Shown here piece after piece: positions 45,135-53,920 of a DNA stretch of 64,000 nt. The stretch is from Treponema primitia ZAS-2 (GTDB lineage: Bacteria > Spirochaetota > Spirochaetia > Treponematales > Breznakiellaceae): the NCBI RefSeq assembly GCF_000214375.1, contig NC_015578.1, forward strand, positions 2,604,001-2,668,000, read 5' to 3'. Both the position numbers and the translations under genes were made by a program. The notes under the pieces are model-generated. The model ran no database searches, was not told the DNA's origin, and was given only the letters and a program-made list of their open reading frames with translations. How positions within the stretch are numbered: the first letter of the stretch is position 1; the number at the start of each line of letters is the position of its first letter.

Positions 45135-46039
45135 TGTTTAAAGGAGCCCAGGGGATTTTTTTCATCTGATTCGATACAATTTTTATGAAACTCATCAATG
45201 GTTGTTAAAAAAGTAGTTCTGTCCCACCTGTTTACATCGTCTGCGGCTTGCAGGTTGATGAACTTTAAAACATCTGTTTTTGCGCTATTAATGTCAATAT
45301 GGTTTATTTTTTCCCGTAAAGCATCTTCTAACCACGATCGATTTGCTTTGATATGCCGCCCTGCAAATGGGCCGGTCTGATTGAGGGCATTAGATAAGTA
45401 TTTGTAATTGGGTTCAACGTTTTGTTTGCTATACCAAAGAAAATCATACCAATCCCGCCCTTTAGTATATTCCCGGCATAATAGCGCGTGGCATTTACCG
45501 GCAAAAAGAGAAGGCAAGTCTTGGGTTTTAATGCTATAAGGAAAAGGATAATTAAGATTTTTTATCATTATTGTGCTTCCCAACGGAGGATTACTGTCGA
45601 TTTCTAATTTTATCCTTATTTTTTGAGGGTTGCTGCTCCGCATTGCCCAAGAAAAATTGAGAATTTGACCGATAGAAGTATCTTTTATAAAGGCCTTCTT
45701 TATCGCATCATCTGCATTAGAACGATCCTGGACTTCCAAATTACAACCATATTGGGCCATATTCTCTTTTATTTGCTGCAGGTAAGGACGCCATTGGAAT
45801 TGTTGATCCGGCTTAATCAGTGAAAAATCCAAGTCTTCTGAATATCTATTTATCCCAAAGAGGATACGCAAAGAAGTACCGCCCTGAAATAAGCCTTGCT
45901 CAAAAAAGGATGTTTTAGCCAATGAATAGAGGACCAGCTCTTGGGTTATTTCATGGGTGGCCCGCAATTCATCCTCCTGCATAGTAATCGAATAGTCTTT
46001 CAGCCGTTTTAACAGAATATCATTTAATTCATTATTCAT
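45131..46039 (-). CDS. abiEii: AbiEii-type nucleotidyltransferase toxin
   Basis: The 302-residue protein has the AbiEii/MNT-fold signature: FQGGTSLRILFGINRYSEDL with the GG(S/T) and D-x-D motifs, and a later KGRDWYDFLW motif. These are the nucleotide- and metal-binding positions of type IV toxins. Its ATG overlaps the antitoxin stop by 4 bases. The gene is markedly more AT-rich than its neighbours, consistent with horizontal gain. Such pairs protect against phage or stabilise mobile DNA. Confidence 0.9.
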   Translation of the reverse strand: MNNELNDILLKRLKDYSITMQEDELRATHEITQELVLYSLAKTSFFEQGLFQGGTSLRILFGINRYSEDLDFSLIKPDQQFQWRPYLQQIKENMAQYGCNLEVQDRSNADDAIKKAFIKDTSIGQILNFSWAMRSSNPQKIRIKLEIDSNPPLGSTIMIKNLNYPFPYSIKTQDLPSLFAGKCHALLCREYTKGRDWYDFLWYSKQNVEPNYKYLSNALNQTGPFAGRHIKANRSWLEDALREKINHIDINSAKTDVLKFINLQAADDVNRWDRTTFLTTIDEFHKNCIESDEKNPLGSFKH

Positions 46040-46668
46040 ACTTGCAATTCTTTTCTGATTCCGGATAAGAAATTTTCAACACAAGCTGCTTCATAATTAC
46101 CTTCCAGTTCATTAAAATCCTCTGCAGAAAGGGTTTCCAAATCGTCAATTTCAATCCGCAATGATTTTACCAGCGGGTCCAAAGAATTCCACGGATGCTT
46201 GGAAACATACAGATAATCCGCTAAGGCTTTAAGAGGTTTTGCCTCCCAATGATATGCAAGCCCATGGGTAAATTTTTCAACCCCGGCAAACAAGTTTTTT
46301 TGTGGGATTCGGGTATACGAAAACCGGGCAAATTCGGTCGAAATAACGCATGACTGCCGGGAACTTACGCTGGCAATTTCAAAGACAAACTCAGGGATCC
46401 AGCCGGCGTCACGCAGGGCTGTTTCAAAACTAATATAGCTATCCGGGATAAATTGATGGGCCAACAAATGCCCATTAATCAATTCTTTGCGAAAAATTCT
46501 GTTAAGGGCATAAAACCCCCGCCTAAGCCGGATAATATCGCCCAGGGCAAGCGCCCTCCGCATTTGGCAATACCGGGCATTATCCTCCGGTTCAAGGCGT
46601 TTAAGATCCGCCATAGTGAAAACCGTGGGAAGATTCTGCTCCAGGATAGCATGGGTTAATCTATTCAT
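46036..46668 (-). CDS. abiEi: AbiEi-type antitoxin
   Basis: A winged-helix N-terminus (VFTMADLKRLEP, then LGDIIRLRRGFYAL) and the body ISFETALRDAGWIPE with SSRQSCV match AbiEi-family antitoxins, which bind DNA and repress the pair. ATG 46668 is chosen because a promoter covers the upstream in-frame ATG at 46713; ATG 46677 is an equal alternative. It is followed by the toxin gene with a 4-base overlap, the usual order. Confidence 0.85.
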   Translation of the reverse strand: MNRLTHAILEQNLPTVFTMADLKRLEPEDNARYCQMRRALALGDIIRLRRGFYALNRIFRKELINGHLLAHQFIPDSYISFETALRDAGWIPEFVFEIASVSSRQSCVISTEFARFSYTRIPQKNLFAGVEKFTHGLAYHWEAKPLKALADYLYVSKHPWNSLDPLVKSLRIEIDDLETLSAEDFNELEGNYEAACVENFLSGIRKELQV

Positions 46669-46692
46669 ACCTGTCATATTCCGACAGTTTCT

Positions 46693-46721
46693 ATTGTATC
46701 CCATTCCAGCCATAAAGGCAA
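46693..46721 (-). promoter_or_regulatory. Promoter of the AbiE pair
   Basis: On the minus strand TTGCCT (46721-46716), a 17-base spacer and TACAAT (46698-46693) give a good sigma-70 promoter. Transcription would start near 46686, just upstream of the ATGs at 46677 and 46668. Confidence 0.6.
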
Positions 46722-46724
46722 TAC

Positions 46725-48692
46725 CTACGGGAGGCTTGCTACAAGCTCCCGGTAAAGGACATTCTTAACCTCAATTATATCAATAGGCTTTGAAACATGG
46801 CCATTCATGCCCGCCTCCCGGCTGGCATCCCGGTCTTCCTGCATGGCATTGGCGGTCATGGCAATGATAGGCACCGTACGGGCGTCATGCTTGGAGCTTG
46901 CGCGGATCTGCCGGGTGGATTCAAAGCCGTCCATCACGGGCATGCGTATATCCATAAAGATAAGCGAATAATCCTTCCGCAGAAAAGCCCGGAGCCCCGC
47001 TTCGCCATTTTCCGCAGTATCCACAGTTGCCCCCAGTTCCGAAAGGATCGCCACGGCGATTTCCTGATTGATGGCATTGTCCTCCACCAGGAGGAAGCTC
47101 TTGCCATCGTAGCGCTGGCTGTCCGCCGCCGACTCGATCCCGGCGGACTCCTCCTGTTCATCCCCGGCGCTTCCCAGTTCCACAAAAAACGCAAAGACGC
47201 TGCCTTTCCCCGGTTCGCTGCTCACGGTAATGGCGCCGCCCATCAGTTCCGCCATGGCCTTGCTGATGGAAAGCCCCAGGCCGGTGCCGCCGAATTTGCG
47301 GGCTGTGGACGAATCCGCCTGGGAGAAGGGCTTAAAAAGCGCCTCCTGCTGGTCCGCGCTCATGCCTATGCCGGTGTCCTTTACCGCGCAGTCAAGCCGC
47401 AGCCTGCCTGCGGGCAGGGGCCGGGCTCTAATCTCCAGGCGGATGGTGCCCTGGAGGGTGAATTTTGCCGCATTGCCCAGGAGGTTGAGCAGAATCTGGG
47501 AAAGCCGCAGATTGTCCCCCACCGCCCTGGCAGGGACCGAATCATCCACAGAGATGATGAACTCAAGACCCTTTTCGCTGATCCGGGGTTGAATGATTTC
47601 ATGGATATTGTCGGTCATTTCGGTCAGGCTGAAGGGATGGCTTTCCAGCTCCATCTTCCCCGCCTCGATTTTGGAAAAATCCAGAATATCGTTGATAATG
47701 CCCAAAAGCAGGGAAGCTGAGGACTGTATCTTTTTAAGGTATTCGAAGCGCTGTTCAGGGGAATTCGCCTGCATGGCAAGACGGGTCATGCCCAGCACCC
47801 CGTTCATGGGGGTGCGGATCTCGTGGCTCATCCGGGCCAGGAAATCCCTCTGGGCGTCATTGGCAGCCTCCGCCAGTACCAGGGCCTGGTGCTCCGCAGT
47901 GGCTTTGACCACATCCGCAGCCATGGTGTTTATGCTCTCCGCCACTTCGCCCAATTCCCCGCCGGCCCGCTTAATTTTTTTGGTAAGATCGAAGCGCAGT
48001 TCCCGCACCCCGGTAACGATATTGTTTATATCCCTGACCATGTTCCGGGAAAAGAGGACCACCAGGAGGATGGAAACCACATAGGTAAGCCCCAGGATCA
48101 GGAATATCCTGCGGGTAGTATCCTTGAACTGGGTTTCGATATCCGTGGTAAGCTCGTTGGCCCAAATATACCCTATAACCCTGCCGCCCCGTTCAATGGG
48201 ACTCATGGCATTCATGATCTTACCCCGTACCATGGTCCCGGAAGCCACCTCCGCCCGATTGGAAGCCATCACCCGCCTGCCCGGATGCTCCGGGGGTATG
48301 GGACCTCCCACCGACCGGCCGTAGGAGGCCGAGGGCCCGTAGGTCAGGATGGCGTCCAGGTCCCGGGAATAATAGCCCACCCCAAGCCCCGGGTAAGCGG
48401 AAGCCATCTCGTCGGTACTATCCCGCAGTTCCCGGTTCAGGACCGCAATTTTTGCCTCCCGGGAAGCCGCAGAGGCCCCGTTTCGCTCTAAAATAGCATC
48501 ATAGGAATCAGCGCCCAGGCGGCTGTTAAGGATTTCCGTGAGCCCCAGCAACTTACTGCCCTTTTCGTTCAGCACTAAGGTCTGAGTAACATACCGGACC
48601 ATGTACCAGGTGGTAAGAAAGGTAATGGTCATGATAAAGAGGAGGATAAAGATAATCTTTCCCTGTATTGAATAAAAGAAAGATCTTTTCAT
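46725..48692 (-). CDS. Membrane hybrid histidine kinase with C-terminal receiver
   Basis: From ATG 48692 the protein has 655 residues. It has a membrane segment (11-31), a periplasmic Cache/CitA-like sensor (about 40-190), a second membrane segment (196-214), HAMP, and HisKA with His290 ([14 protein letters not shown]). An ATPase domain ([28 protein letters not shown]) and a receiver with Asp581 ([12 protein letters not shown]) and Lys635 follow. The frame is open to 48965, but that would overlap the divergent thioesterase gene. No strong RBS was found at either candidate. No separate HPt or output gene is adjacent, so its partner is elsewhere. Confidence 0.9.
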   Translation of the reverse strand: MKRSFFYSIQGKIIFILLFIMTITFLTTWYMVRYVTQTLVLNEKGSKLLGLTEILNSRLGADSYDAILERNGASAASREAKIAVLNRELRDSTDEMASAYPGLGVGYYSRDLDAILTYGPSASYGRSVGGPIPPEHPGRRVMASNRAEVASGTMVRGKIMNAMSPIERGGRVIGYIWANELTTDIETQFKDTTRRIFLILGLTYVVSILLVVLFSRNMVRDINNIVTGVRELRFDLTKKIKRAGGELGEVAESINTMAADVVKATAEHQALVLAEAANDAQRDFLARMSHEIRTPMNGVLGMTRLAMQANSPEQRFEYLKKIQSSASLLLGIINDILDFSKIEAGKMELESHPFSLTEMTDNIHEIIQPRISEKGLEFIISVDDSVPARAVGDNLRLSQILLNLLGNAAKFTLQGTIRLEIRARPLPAGRLRLDCAVKDTGIGMSADQQEALFKPFSQADSSTARKFGGTGLGLSISKAMAELMGGAITVSSEPGKGSVFAFFVELGSAGDEQEESAGIESAADSQRYDGKSFLLVEDNAINQEIAVAILSELGATVDTAENGEAGLRAFLRKDYSLIFMDIRMPVMDGFESTRQIRASSKHDARTVPIIAMTANAMQEDRDASREAGMNGHVSKPIDIIEVKNVLYRELVASLP

Positions 48693-48720
48693 TGATATAT
48701 AGTAAAGGGTAATCGCGGTA

Positions 48721-48749
48721 TTGTCCATCGGCATTCTTTGCTTTATACT
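48721..48749 (+). promoter_or_regulatory. Probable promoter of the thioesterase gene
   Basis: TTGTCC, a 17-base spacer and TATACT at 48744-48749 fit sigma-70. The start codon is only 18 bases beyond, so the RBS AAGGAG would lie at the very 5' end of the message. Confidence 0.45.
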
Positions 48750-48767
48750 GTAAAAGGAGTTTTTAGT

Positions 48768-49199
48768 ATGTTTACAATAACCATAACACCCCGGTTCGGG
48801 GAAGCGGACGGGCTGGGCCACATCAACAACACTCATTTTTCGGAATGGTTTGAGCTGGCCAGAAATCCCCTGTTTAAGATATTCTCCCCGGAAATGAGCA
48901 CCGCCGGGGGGGAGTTTCCCCTCATTCTGGCCTATGCGGATTATAATTTTTTGAAGGAAGTCCATTTCCCCAAGGAGGTAGAGATCCGCAGCTTTATCAG
49001 CCGTATAGGAACCAAGTCATTTACGTCTTACCATGAGGCCTGGCAGGACGGAAATCTCTGCGTCTCAGGCAGCGCCGTGGCGGTTTATTTTGACTTTATC
49101 AAGCATATCAGTATGCCCATCCCTGATGATATAAAAAAGATCCTGACCCAGCACCTGAAACCGGAAGGGTCTACACAAAGCGCATATCCATCAAGGTAA
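48768..49199 (+). CDS. 4HBT (YbgC/FcbC-type) acyl-CoA thioesterase
   Basis: ATG 48768 follows AAGGAG. The 143 residues have the hotdog-fold pattern: [20 protein letters not shown] carries the conserved Asp, Gly-His and Asn-Asn of 4-hydroxybenzoyl-CoA-type thioesterases, and [16 protein letters not shown] follows. The catalytic-type Asp is present as EADGLGH. Probable role: hydrolysis of short or medium acyl-CoAs in the cytoplasm. The last 29 bases overlap the end of the convergent phosphatase gene. Confidence 0.85.
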   Translation: MFTITITPRFGEADGLGHINNTHFSEWFELARNPLFKIFSPEMSTAGGEFPLILAYADYNFLKEVHFPKEVEIRSFISRIGTKSFTSYHEAWQDGNLCVSGSAVAVYFDFIKHISMPIPDDIKKILTQHLKPEGSTQSAYPSR

Positions 49200-50346
49200 T
49201 ATCATCGGTCAGGGGCGCCTCGCCCAGCCATTCATTGATCTCTTTGTCCATAAGCGCAGGAATACTGTTCTGATCCAGAGTATGGATCGTTTTGAGCAGA
49301 TTAAAAGCCTGCTTTTCCCCGTACTTTTCCCCGGAAAAGCCGGTCATGTTGGGCAGGCCGTTGGTGTGGGTGGCTATACGCAGACCCTTCTTGATAGAGA
49401 CAATCTGCCCCTTATCTACATCCAGTTCCTCATGCTGGCCCAGGGGGGGCATATTCGGTTCCAGGGATTTGTAGGAAAGCTGTTTGTTGTCGGCGCTAAC
49501 AAAAATGTGGATCCGGGAAAAGCCGCAGCTGTGGATCTTTACGGTCATGGTAGAAAAGTCGATATAAAAAAGCACCGCCCCCACATGGAGCCCCTTGGGG
49601 TTCACGTCCCGGACCAGGGTATTGATAAACTCGGTCATACGTTCCGCATACCCGTCAAAGTCCGAGAGCACCAGGGTTTCAAAACAGGCACCCAGGGCCA
49701 TGGCGGTGATGGAACCTGAAATGTTCTGGGCAGCCACGTCGAAGCAGCCCACCATGTACTGACCCTTCCAGCTCTGGAAGACCTGGTAAAAATCTCCGCC
49801 TATTTCATTGGCCATCTTGTTGTAGAACAGGAGCTTGATCCGTTTGTCGTCGATCACCGCCTTTTCCAGAAGGTTTTTCTGAATTTCCCGGGCCTGGGCT
49901 AGATCCTGGGCCCGAAGGCTGTTGGTGTGCTTGAGCATATTCCGCAGACTTACTATCCCCAGGTATTGGTGTTTGTATTCCAGGATGAACCAGGCCGCGT
50001 TCTTGCCACCCTCCCCTTCAAAGAACCCATCCATCAGGGTGCTGATAAAGGTGGTAGCCGCCACGGTGGCCCGGGCGGGGATGACAAAGAGGTGGAGTTC
50101 CCGCTGCCAGGCCCGCATCCGGGCGGAAACCCCGTCAAAGGTTGCCAGCATATCCCGGGCGGGGATAACCCCGATGATCTTCCCCTCTTTTATAACCGGC
50201 ATAGCCTCCAGGTTCGGGTCTGCCCGGAATATCGTTAGGGCGGCCTCATTGGTTTCCCCTATATCTATCGGGGCAGGGCAGTTAACCAGATACCCTATCT
50301 GCAGAGGCGTAAAGCTGATTTCAGGTTTTTCTAAAGTCTCTGCCAC
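49171..50346 (-). CDS. CBS-like plus SpoIIE-type phosphatase, Asp-to-Asn variant
   Basis: GTG start with GGGAG upstream. Residues 20-140 resemble a CBS pair (PVIKEGKIIGVIPARDML). Residues 165-391 are a PP2C/SpoIIE domain: EIGGDFYQVF, CFDVAAQNISG and [11 protein letters not shown] retain metal Asp residues. The usual TDG or SDG motif, however, reads THTNGL, with Asn in place of Asp. The paralogue upstream keeps Asp. Activity may therefore be reduced or lost, and the protein could act as a partner or competitor. It starts 12 bases after that paralogue's stop. Confidence 0.88.
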   Translation of the reverse strand: MAETLEKPEISFTPLQIGYLVNCPAPIDIGETNEAALTIFRADPNLEAMPVIKEGKIIGVIPARDMLATFDGVSARMRAWQRELHLFVIPARATVAATTFISTLMDGFFEGEGGKNAAWFILEYKHQYLGIVSLRNMLKHTNSLRAQDLAQAREIQKNLLEKAVIDDKRIKLLFYNKMANEIGGDFYQVFQSWKGQYMVGCFDVAAQNISGSITAMALGACFETLVLSDFDGYAERMTEFINTLVRDVNPKGLHVGAVLFYIDFSTMTVKIHSCGFSRIHIFVSADNKQLSYKSLEPNMPPLGQHEELDVDKGQIVSIKKGLRIATHTNGLPNMTGFSGEKYGEKQAFNLLKTIHTLDQNSIPALMDKEINEWLGEAPLTDDITLMDMRFV

Positions 50347-50358
50347 AGCCTTTTCTCC

Positions 50359-51531
50359 CTATATAAACCGTATATCCACCAGGGTAACATCGTCAGCTAA
50401 GGACGCTTCCCCTATCCAGGAACCGATTTCCCTGTCTATCAGTTTCCGCAGATTATTTTGAGGCACTATATGAAATTTTTTCAAGAGGGTAAAGGTCTTA
50501 TCCTCCCCATACCGTTCCCCGTGTATATCCGTCATGTCCGTAAGGCCGTCAGAATAGGCGGTGATCCGCAGCCCCGGACCTAAGGGAACGATCTGGCCGG
50601 TGTCAACGTCCAGTTCCTCCTGAATGCCCAGAGGGGGCAGGCTGGGCTGTATGGCCTTAAAGGTGATCCGGTTGTCCGCCTGGGGCACAAAGATCAGCAC
50701 CGGGGAAAAGCCGCAGTTGTGGATCTTCACGGTCATGGTGGTAAAGTCAACGTAAAACAGCACCGCAGTGACAAAAATTCCCGGAGGATTCACGTCCCGG
50801 ACCAGGGAATTGATAAACTGGGTGGTTTTTTCGGCGCCGCCTTCGAATTTGAACAGTTCCAGGGCGGAAAAACAGGCCCCCAGGGCCATGGTTGCCAGGG
50901 CGCCTGAAATATTCTTCCCCGCCACATCAAAGCAGCCGATGAGGTAACGGTCCTTGCCGCCCCTGAACACCCGGTAAAAATCTCCCCCCAGTTCGTGGGC
51001 CATCTTATTGTACAAAAGAACTTCCAGCCGCTTATCAGCCACCTGGGACTTGTCCAGGAGGTTTTGCTGTATCTCCCCCGCCCGGATCAGGTCCCGGACC
51101 TGGATGGCATTGGTATACTCGATGATTTTTCGCAGCCCCACCACCCCAAGGTAGCGATCCCGGTGGCGTACCACGAACCAGGAAGCGTCATCCCCCTGGC
51201 TGCTCTTGAGAAACTGCTCCATTACCGCATCAATATAGGCGGATGCCTCCACCGTACCCAGGACGGGAATCAAAAGACCTTCCAGATTAAGGTCCGGCGA
51301 AGGATTTTCCCCGGGATGAACCAGCTTTTCCAGGGTTTGGCGGAAAACTACCCCTAAAACAGCACCGTCCTTCTCAACAGGAACAACTATTTTATCCGGT
51401 TTGCCCTCTAAGGCAGAGATAACTTCTGCTACACCGGTCCCTATATCTACAGGATCAATAGCCTCCGCTATGGATCCTATCTGAAGGGGCGAAAAAGAAT
51501 GTTCCGCTTTTCCGGTGTTCTTATCTTCCAT
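50359..51531 (-). CDS. CBS-like plus SpoIIE-type serine phosphatase
   Basis: The 390-residue paralogue of the next gene. A CBS-like region (about 15-135; VPVEKDGAVLGVVFR) precedes a helix starting VRDLIRAGEIQQNLL and the SpoIIE domain. All four metal-binding Asp motifs are present: ELGGDFYRVF, CFDVAGKNISG, AYSDGLTDM and DDVTLVDIRFI. Such enzymes dephosphorylate anti-anti-sigma (STAS) proteins, though none is encoded nearby. Tandem arrangement and about 45% apparent identity with the neighbour indicate local duplication. Confidence 0.9.
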   Translation of the reverse strand: MEDKNTGKAEHSFSPLQIGSIAEAIDPVDIGTGVAEVISALEGKPDKIVVPVEKDGAVLGVVFRQTLEKLVHPGENPSPDLNLEGLLIPVLGTVEASAYIDAVMEQFLKSSQGDDASWFVVRHRDRYLGVVGLRKIIEYTNAIQVRDLIRAGEIQQNLLDKSQVADKRLEVLLYNKMAHELGGDFYRVFRGGKDRYLIGCFDVAGKNISGALATMALGACFSALELFKFEGGAEKTTQFINSLVRDVNPPGIFVTAVLFYVDFTTMTVKIHNCGFSPVLIFVPQADNRITFKAIQPSLPPLGIQEELDVDTGQIVPLGPGLRITAYSDGLTDMTDIHGERYGEDKTFTLLKKFHIVPQNNLRKLIDREIGSWIGEASLADDVTLVDIRFI

Positions 51532-51544
51532 ATATTACAACTCC

Positions 51545-51572
51545 ATAGTAAAAAGTTGGACAAGCCCGGCAA
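51545..51572 (-). promoter_or_regulatory. Promoter of the SpoIIE pair
   Basis: Minus-strand TTGCCG (51572-51567), a 16-base spacer and TACTAT (51550-51545) stand 13 bases before the ATG. It is interleaved with a plus-strand promoter in the same spacer. Confidence 0.45.
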
Positions 51573-51585
51573 AATATTGTATCAT
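51557..51585 (+). promoter_or_regulatory. Probable promoter of the M20-like/GpgS operon
   Basis: TGGACA, a 17-base spacer and TATCAT at 51580-51585 fit sigma-70. The minus-strand promoter's -35 lies in its spacer, so the two promoters probably exclude each other. Confidence 0.45.
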
Positions 51586-51600
51586 GTGAAAGGGCTCTTA

Positions 51601-52890
51601 GTGAATATACTAGTACAGATTACCAATAAATTCATCCGTAAGATAAATATCCTTTCCGGGAAAGCATCTGAGGCCATACACCGCTTCCGCTGGTCACCTT
51701 CCCCCATGGCAGATAGGCTGCTGGCGGACGCCCTCAGGCTGGCGGAGATACCCTCCCCCACCCATCAGGAGGAACAGCGTACCGCCTTTGTGCTGGAACG
51801 GCTTGGCAGCTTGGGCATACAGCCCCAGATGGATGAATACGGCAATATCCTGGTCAAAATCCCCACCCAGTCGCCTCAGGACGGCGCGCCGCTGCTCCTC
51901 TTTTCAGACATTGGCTCCACCCGCTGGCACCCCCTGGAAAGCCTCTCCCGGCTGGACTCTGTCTACGCCCGGGGGGCCGGCCTGGCGGATATCCTGGGCT
52001 GCGCGGCCCTGCTTTCAGCTGCGGAAAGCTTAACCGGGGGGCAGCTCAAATGCGACCGGGATGTACTCCTCCTCTTTACCGCCCATGCCCTGGATGATCC
52101 TGAAGGCAAGGCTTTTTTCCCCATTACCGAAAATCACCGCTACTACCCCTGCGCCGCCATAGGACTCCGGGGCCTGAGCCTGGGCACGGTGATAGCCCAC
52201 ACCCAGGGCATTTACCGCATCCGGATAAACGTTTCCCGGGAGCGGCCGGAAAAAGATCCCGGCAAAGAAGAGGCCGACAGCCCCGCCGAAGCTTCCGCCG
52301 GAAGCACCGCCGAGACTGCCAACCAGGTAGTAAACTCCCTCATCGCCACGGCCCGCAAACTTTCGTCAATAACCTGGGATTCCCAGGGGATCACCCGCTT
52401 TTATATACGCCGCATTGAAGCAGGCAGCGGATTTGACCGAACCCCTGGGGAGGGGGTTCTGGAGATAGAGCTGGAATCCTCTGACGGCGCCCAACTGGAC
52501 ATGGCCATGAACACCCTCAAGGCCACTGCGGAGCACACCCCGGCAGCCCAGGGATCGCTGCCTGGAACGAAGTCTCCTTTACAAAAGGGCAATCCCGGGG
52601 AAATAAAGACCGAAGTGACCATCACCTCCTTCATCCCCGTGGGGGAGCAGAATGTCAATGGAGAACTGCTCAAAACCCTGCGGAGCATCATGAAGGATCT
52701 CCGCATCCGGTGCCGGGAAGAAAACGGCGCCGACCCTTCGGCCATACTTTCAAACCGGGGCATCCCCTCCTTTTCCTTAGGTATTGCCCAGGGCTGGGAA
52801 GGGCTCAATTCTGACACCATTGATATTGCTTCTATAGAGAGGGGCCGCCAGCTCATCGAAGCGATAATCACAAGGATACACAATGAATGA
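51601..52890 (+). CDS. M20-family-like protein lacking metal ligands
   Basis: GTG 51601 has AAGGG six bases upstream; ATG 51706, where similarity begins (ADRLLADALRLAEIPSP), lacks an RBS. The fold order follows M20 peptidases: a first catalytic half, an inserted dimerisation domain (about 210-310), and a final half. Yet the expected HxD reads FSDIGST, the EE motif reads ALDDPEG, and the C-terminal His motif reads GWEGLNSDTI. Only the AGLADILGCAALL Asp is retained. It is probably a pseudoenzyme or has a different activity. It overlaps the GpgS-like gene by 8 bases. Confidence 0.75.
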   Translation: MNILVQITNKFIRKINILSGKASEAIHRFRWSPSPMADRLLADALRLAEIPSPTHQEEQRTAFVLERLGSLGIQPQMDEYGNILVKIPTQSPQDGAPLLLFSDIGSTRWHPLESLSRLDSVYARGAGLADILGCAALLSAAESLTGGQLKCDRDVLLLFTAHALDDPEGKAFFPITENHRYYPCAAIGLRGLSLGTVIAHTQGIYRIRINVSRERPEKDPGKEEADSPAEASAGSTAETANQVVNSLIATARKLSSITWDSQGITRFYIRRIEAGSGFDRTPGEGVLEIELESSDGAQLDMAMNTLKATAEHTPAAQGSLPGTKSPLQKGNPGEIKTEVTITSFIPVGEQNVNGELLKTLRSIMKDLRIRCREENGADPSAILSNRGIPSFSLGIAQGWEGLNSDTIDIASIERGRQLIEAIITRIHNE

Positions 52891-53866
52891 AGATGCGCTG
52901 CTTGAAAAAACCTGGCACCATTCCCGCTTTTCCGACATAGGCCGCTTAGTTTCTCTGAAAGAACAGAAGGGCCTCAAAATTTCCCTGGCCTTCCCCACTC
53001 TGAACGAAGAAGCCACCATCGGCAAGGAAATCCTGGTAATGCGCACCGAGCTCATGGACCGCTACCCCCTGCTGGACGAAATCGCGGTGATCGATTCCTC
53101 CTCCACGGACAACACCCGCAAGGTTGCGGAGCGTTTCGGGGCCAAGGTCTTCGAGTCCAAGGGCATACTCCCCAACTACGGGACCTTCCGGGGCAAGGGT
53201 GAAAACCTCTGGAAAAGCCTCTACGTGCTGGAAGGGGACATCATCGTCTGGGTGGACGCGGACATTTCCAACATCGCCCCGAAATTTGTCTACGGCCTCA
53301 TCGGCCCCCTGCTGGAGGACGACGAAACCGGTTACGTCAAAGCCTTCTACGAACGGCCCATCCGCTCCTCCGGGGGCATCTCCTCCACCGGCGGCGGCAG
53401 GGTCACAGAAATACTGGTGCGCCCCCTCTTTTCCCTCTTCTACCCCGAACTGGCCCGGCTCATCCAGCCCCTGTCCGGTGAATACTCAGGCCGCCGCAGC
53501 CTCCTGGAACAGCTTTCCTTCTCCGTAGGCTACGGGGTAGAGCTGGGCCACCTGATCGACATCCTGGAAATTGCCGGCATCAACGCCCTGGCCCAGGTAG
53601 ACCTGGACCTCCGGATCCACCGTAATCAAACTACCGCCGCCCTGGGCAAAATGGCCTACGGCATCATCAACACCTTCCTGGCCCGGACAAAAAAATACGG
53701 CGCCGCAGAAATTATGCAAAAACTGGGAGACCGGCATATTGCCCTGGAGATGGACGATGCCGGGGGCCCCTCAGGGCACCGGGTTTTAAAGAGCGAAATC
53801 CCCTCGGTGGAACGACCGCCGATTATCGAGATACCCGAGTACCGGGAGAAGTTTAAGAAGGTGTAG
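52883..53866 (+). CDS. gpgS: Glucosyl-3-phosphoglycerate synthase-like glycosyltransferase
   Basis: The 327-residue GT81-type enzyme contains ISLAFPTLNEEATIGKEI, the nucleotide-sugar Asp in AVIDSSSTDNT, the metal motif WVDADISN and YVKAFYERPI, plus GVELGHLIDILEI. GpgS transfers glucose from NDP-glucose to 3-phosphoglycerate, first step to the solute glucosylglycerate. The adjacent second-step phosphatase is not apparent. It overlaps the M20-like gene, so the two are translated together. Confidence 0.85.
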   Translation: MNEDALLEKTWHHSRFSDIGRLVSLKEQKGLKISLAFPTLNEEATIGKEILVMRTELMDRYPLLDEIAVIDSSSTDNTRKVAERFGAKVFESKGILPNYGTFRGKGENLWKSLYVLEGDIIVWVDADISNIAPKFVYGLIGPLLEDDETGYVKAFYERPIRSSGGISSTGGGRVTEILVRPLFSLFYPELARLIQPLSGEYSGRRSLLEQLSFSVGYGVELGHLIDILEIAGINALAQVDLDLRIHRNQTTAALGKMAYGIINTFLARTKKYGAAEIMQKLGDRHIALEMDDAGGPSGHRVLKSEIPSVERPPIIEIPEYREKFKKV

Positions 53867-53886
53867 GAGCCTTGCATTCCAAACCC

Positions 53887-53915
53887 TTGCCTTTTTCCCG
53901 GTTTTTCCCTACAGT
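53887..53915 (+). promoter_or_regulatory. Promoter of cysS, placed for a leaderless message
   Basis: TTGCCT, a 17-base spacer and TACAGT at 53910-53915 end five bases before the cysS ATG. No ribosome-binding sequence precedes that ATG, so the transcript may begin at or next to the start codon. Confidence 0.4.
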
Positions 53916-53920
53916 AAGTC

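Noticed and set aside
46797-47720. Plus-strand frame of 307 codons opposite the hybrid kinase
   Set aside because: Shadow of the ATPase and receiver domains, with no recognisable motif of its own.
48693-48965. Longer N-terminus for the hybrid histidine kinase
   Set aside because: It would overlap the divergent thioesterase gene and adds residues without a signal or fold before the obvious membrane helix.
51499-51600. Longer N-terminus for the M20-like protein
   Set aside because: It overlaps the divergent phosphatase start and its promoter, and the added residues show no similarity.
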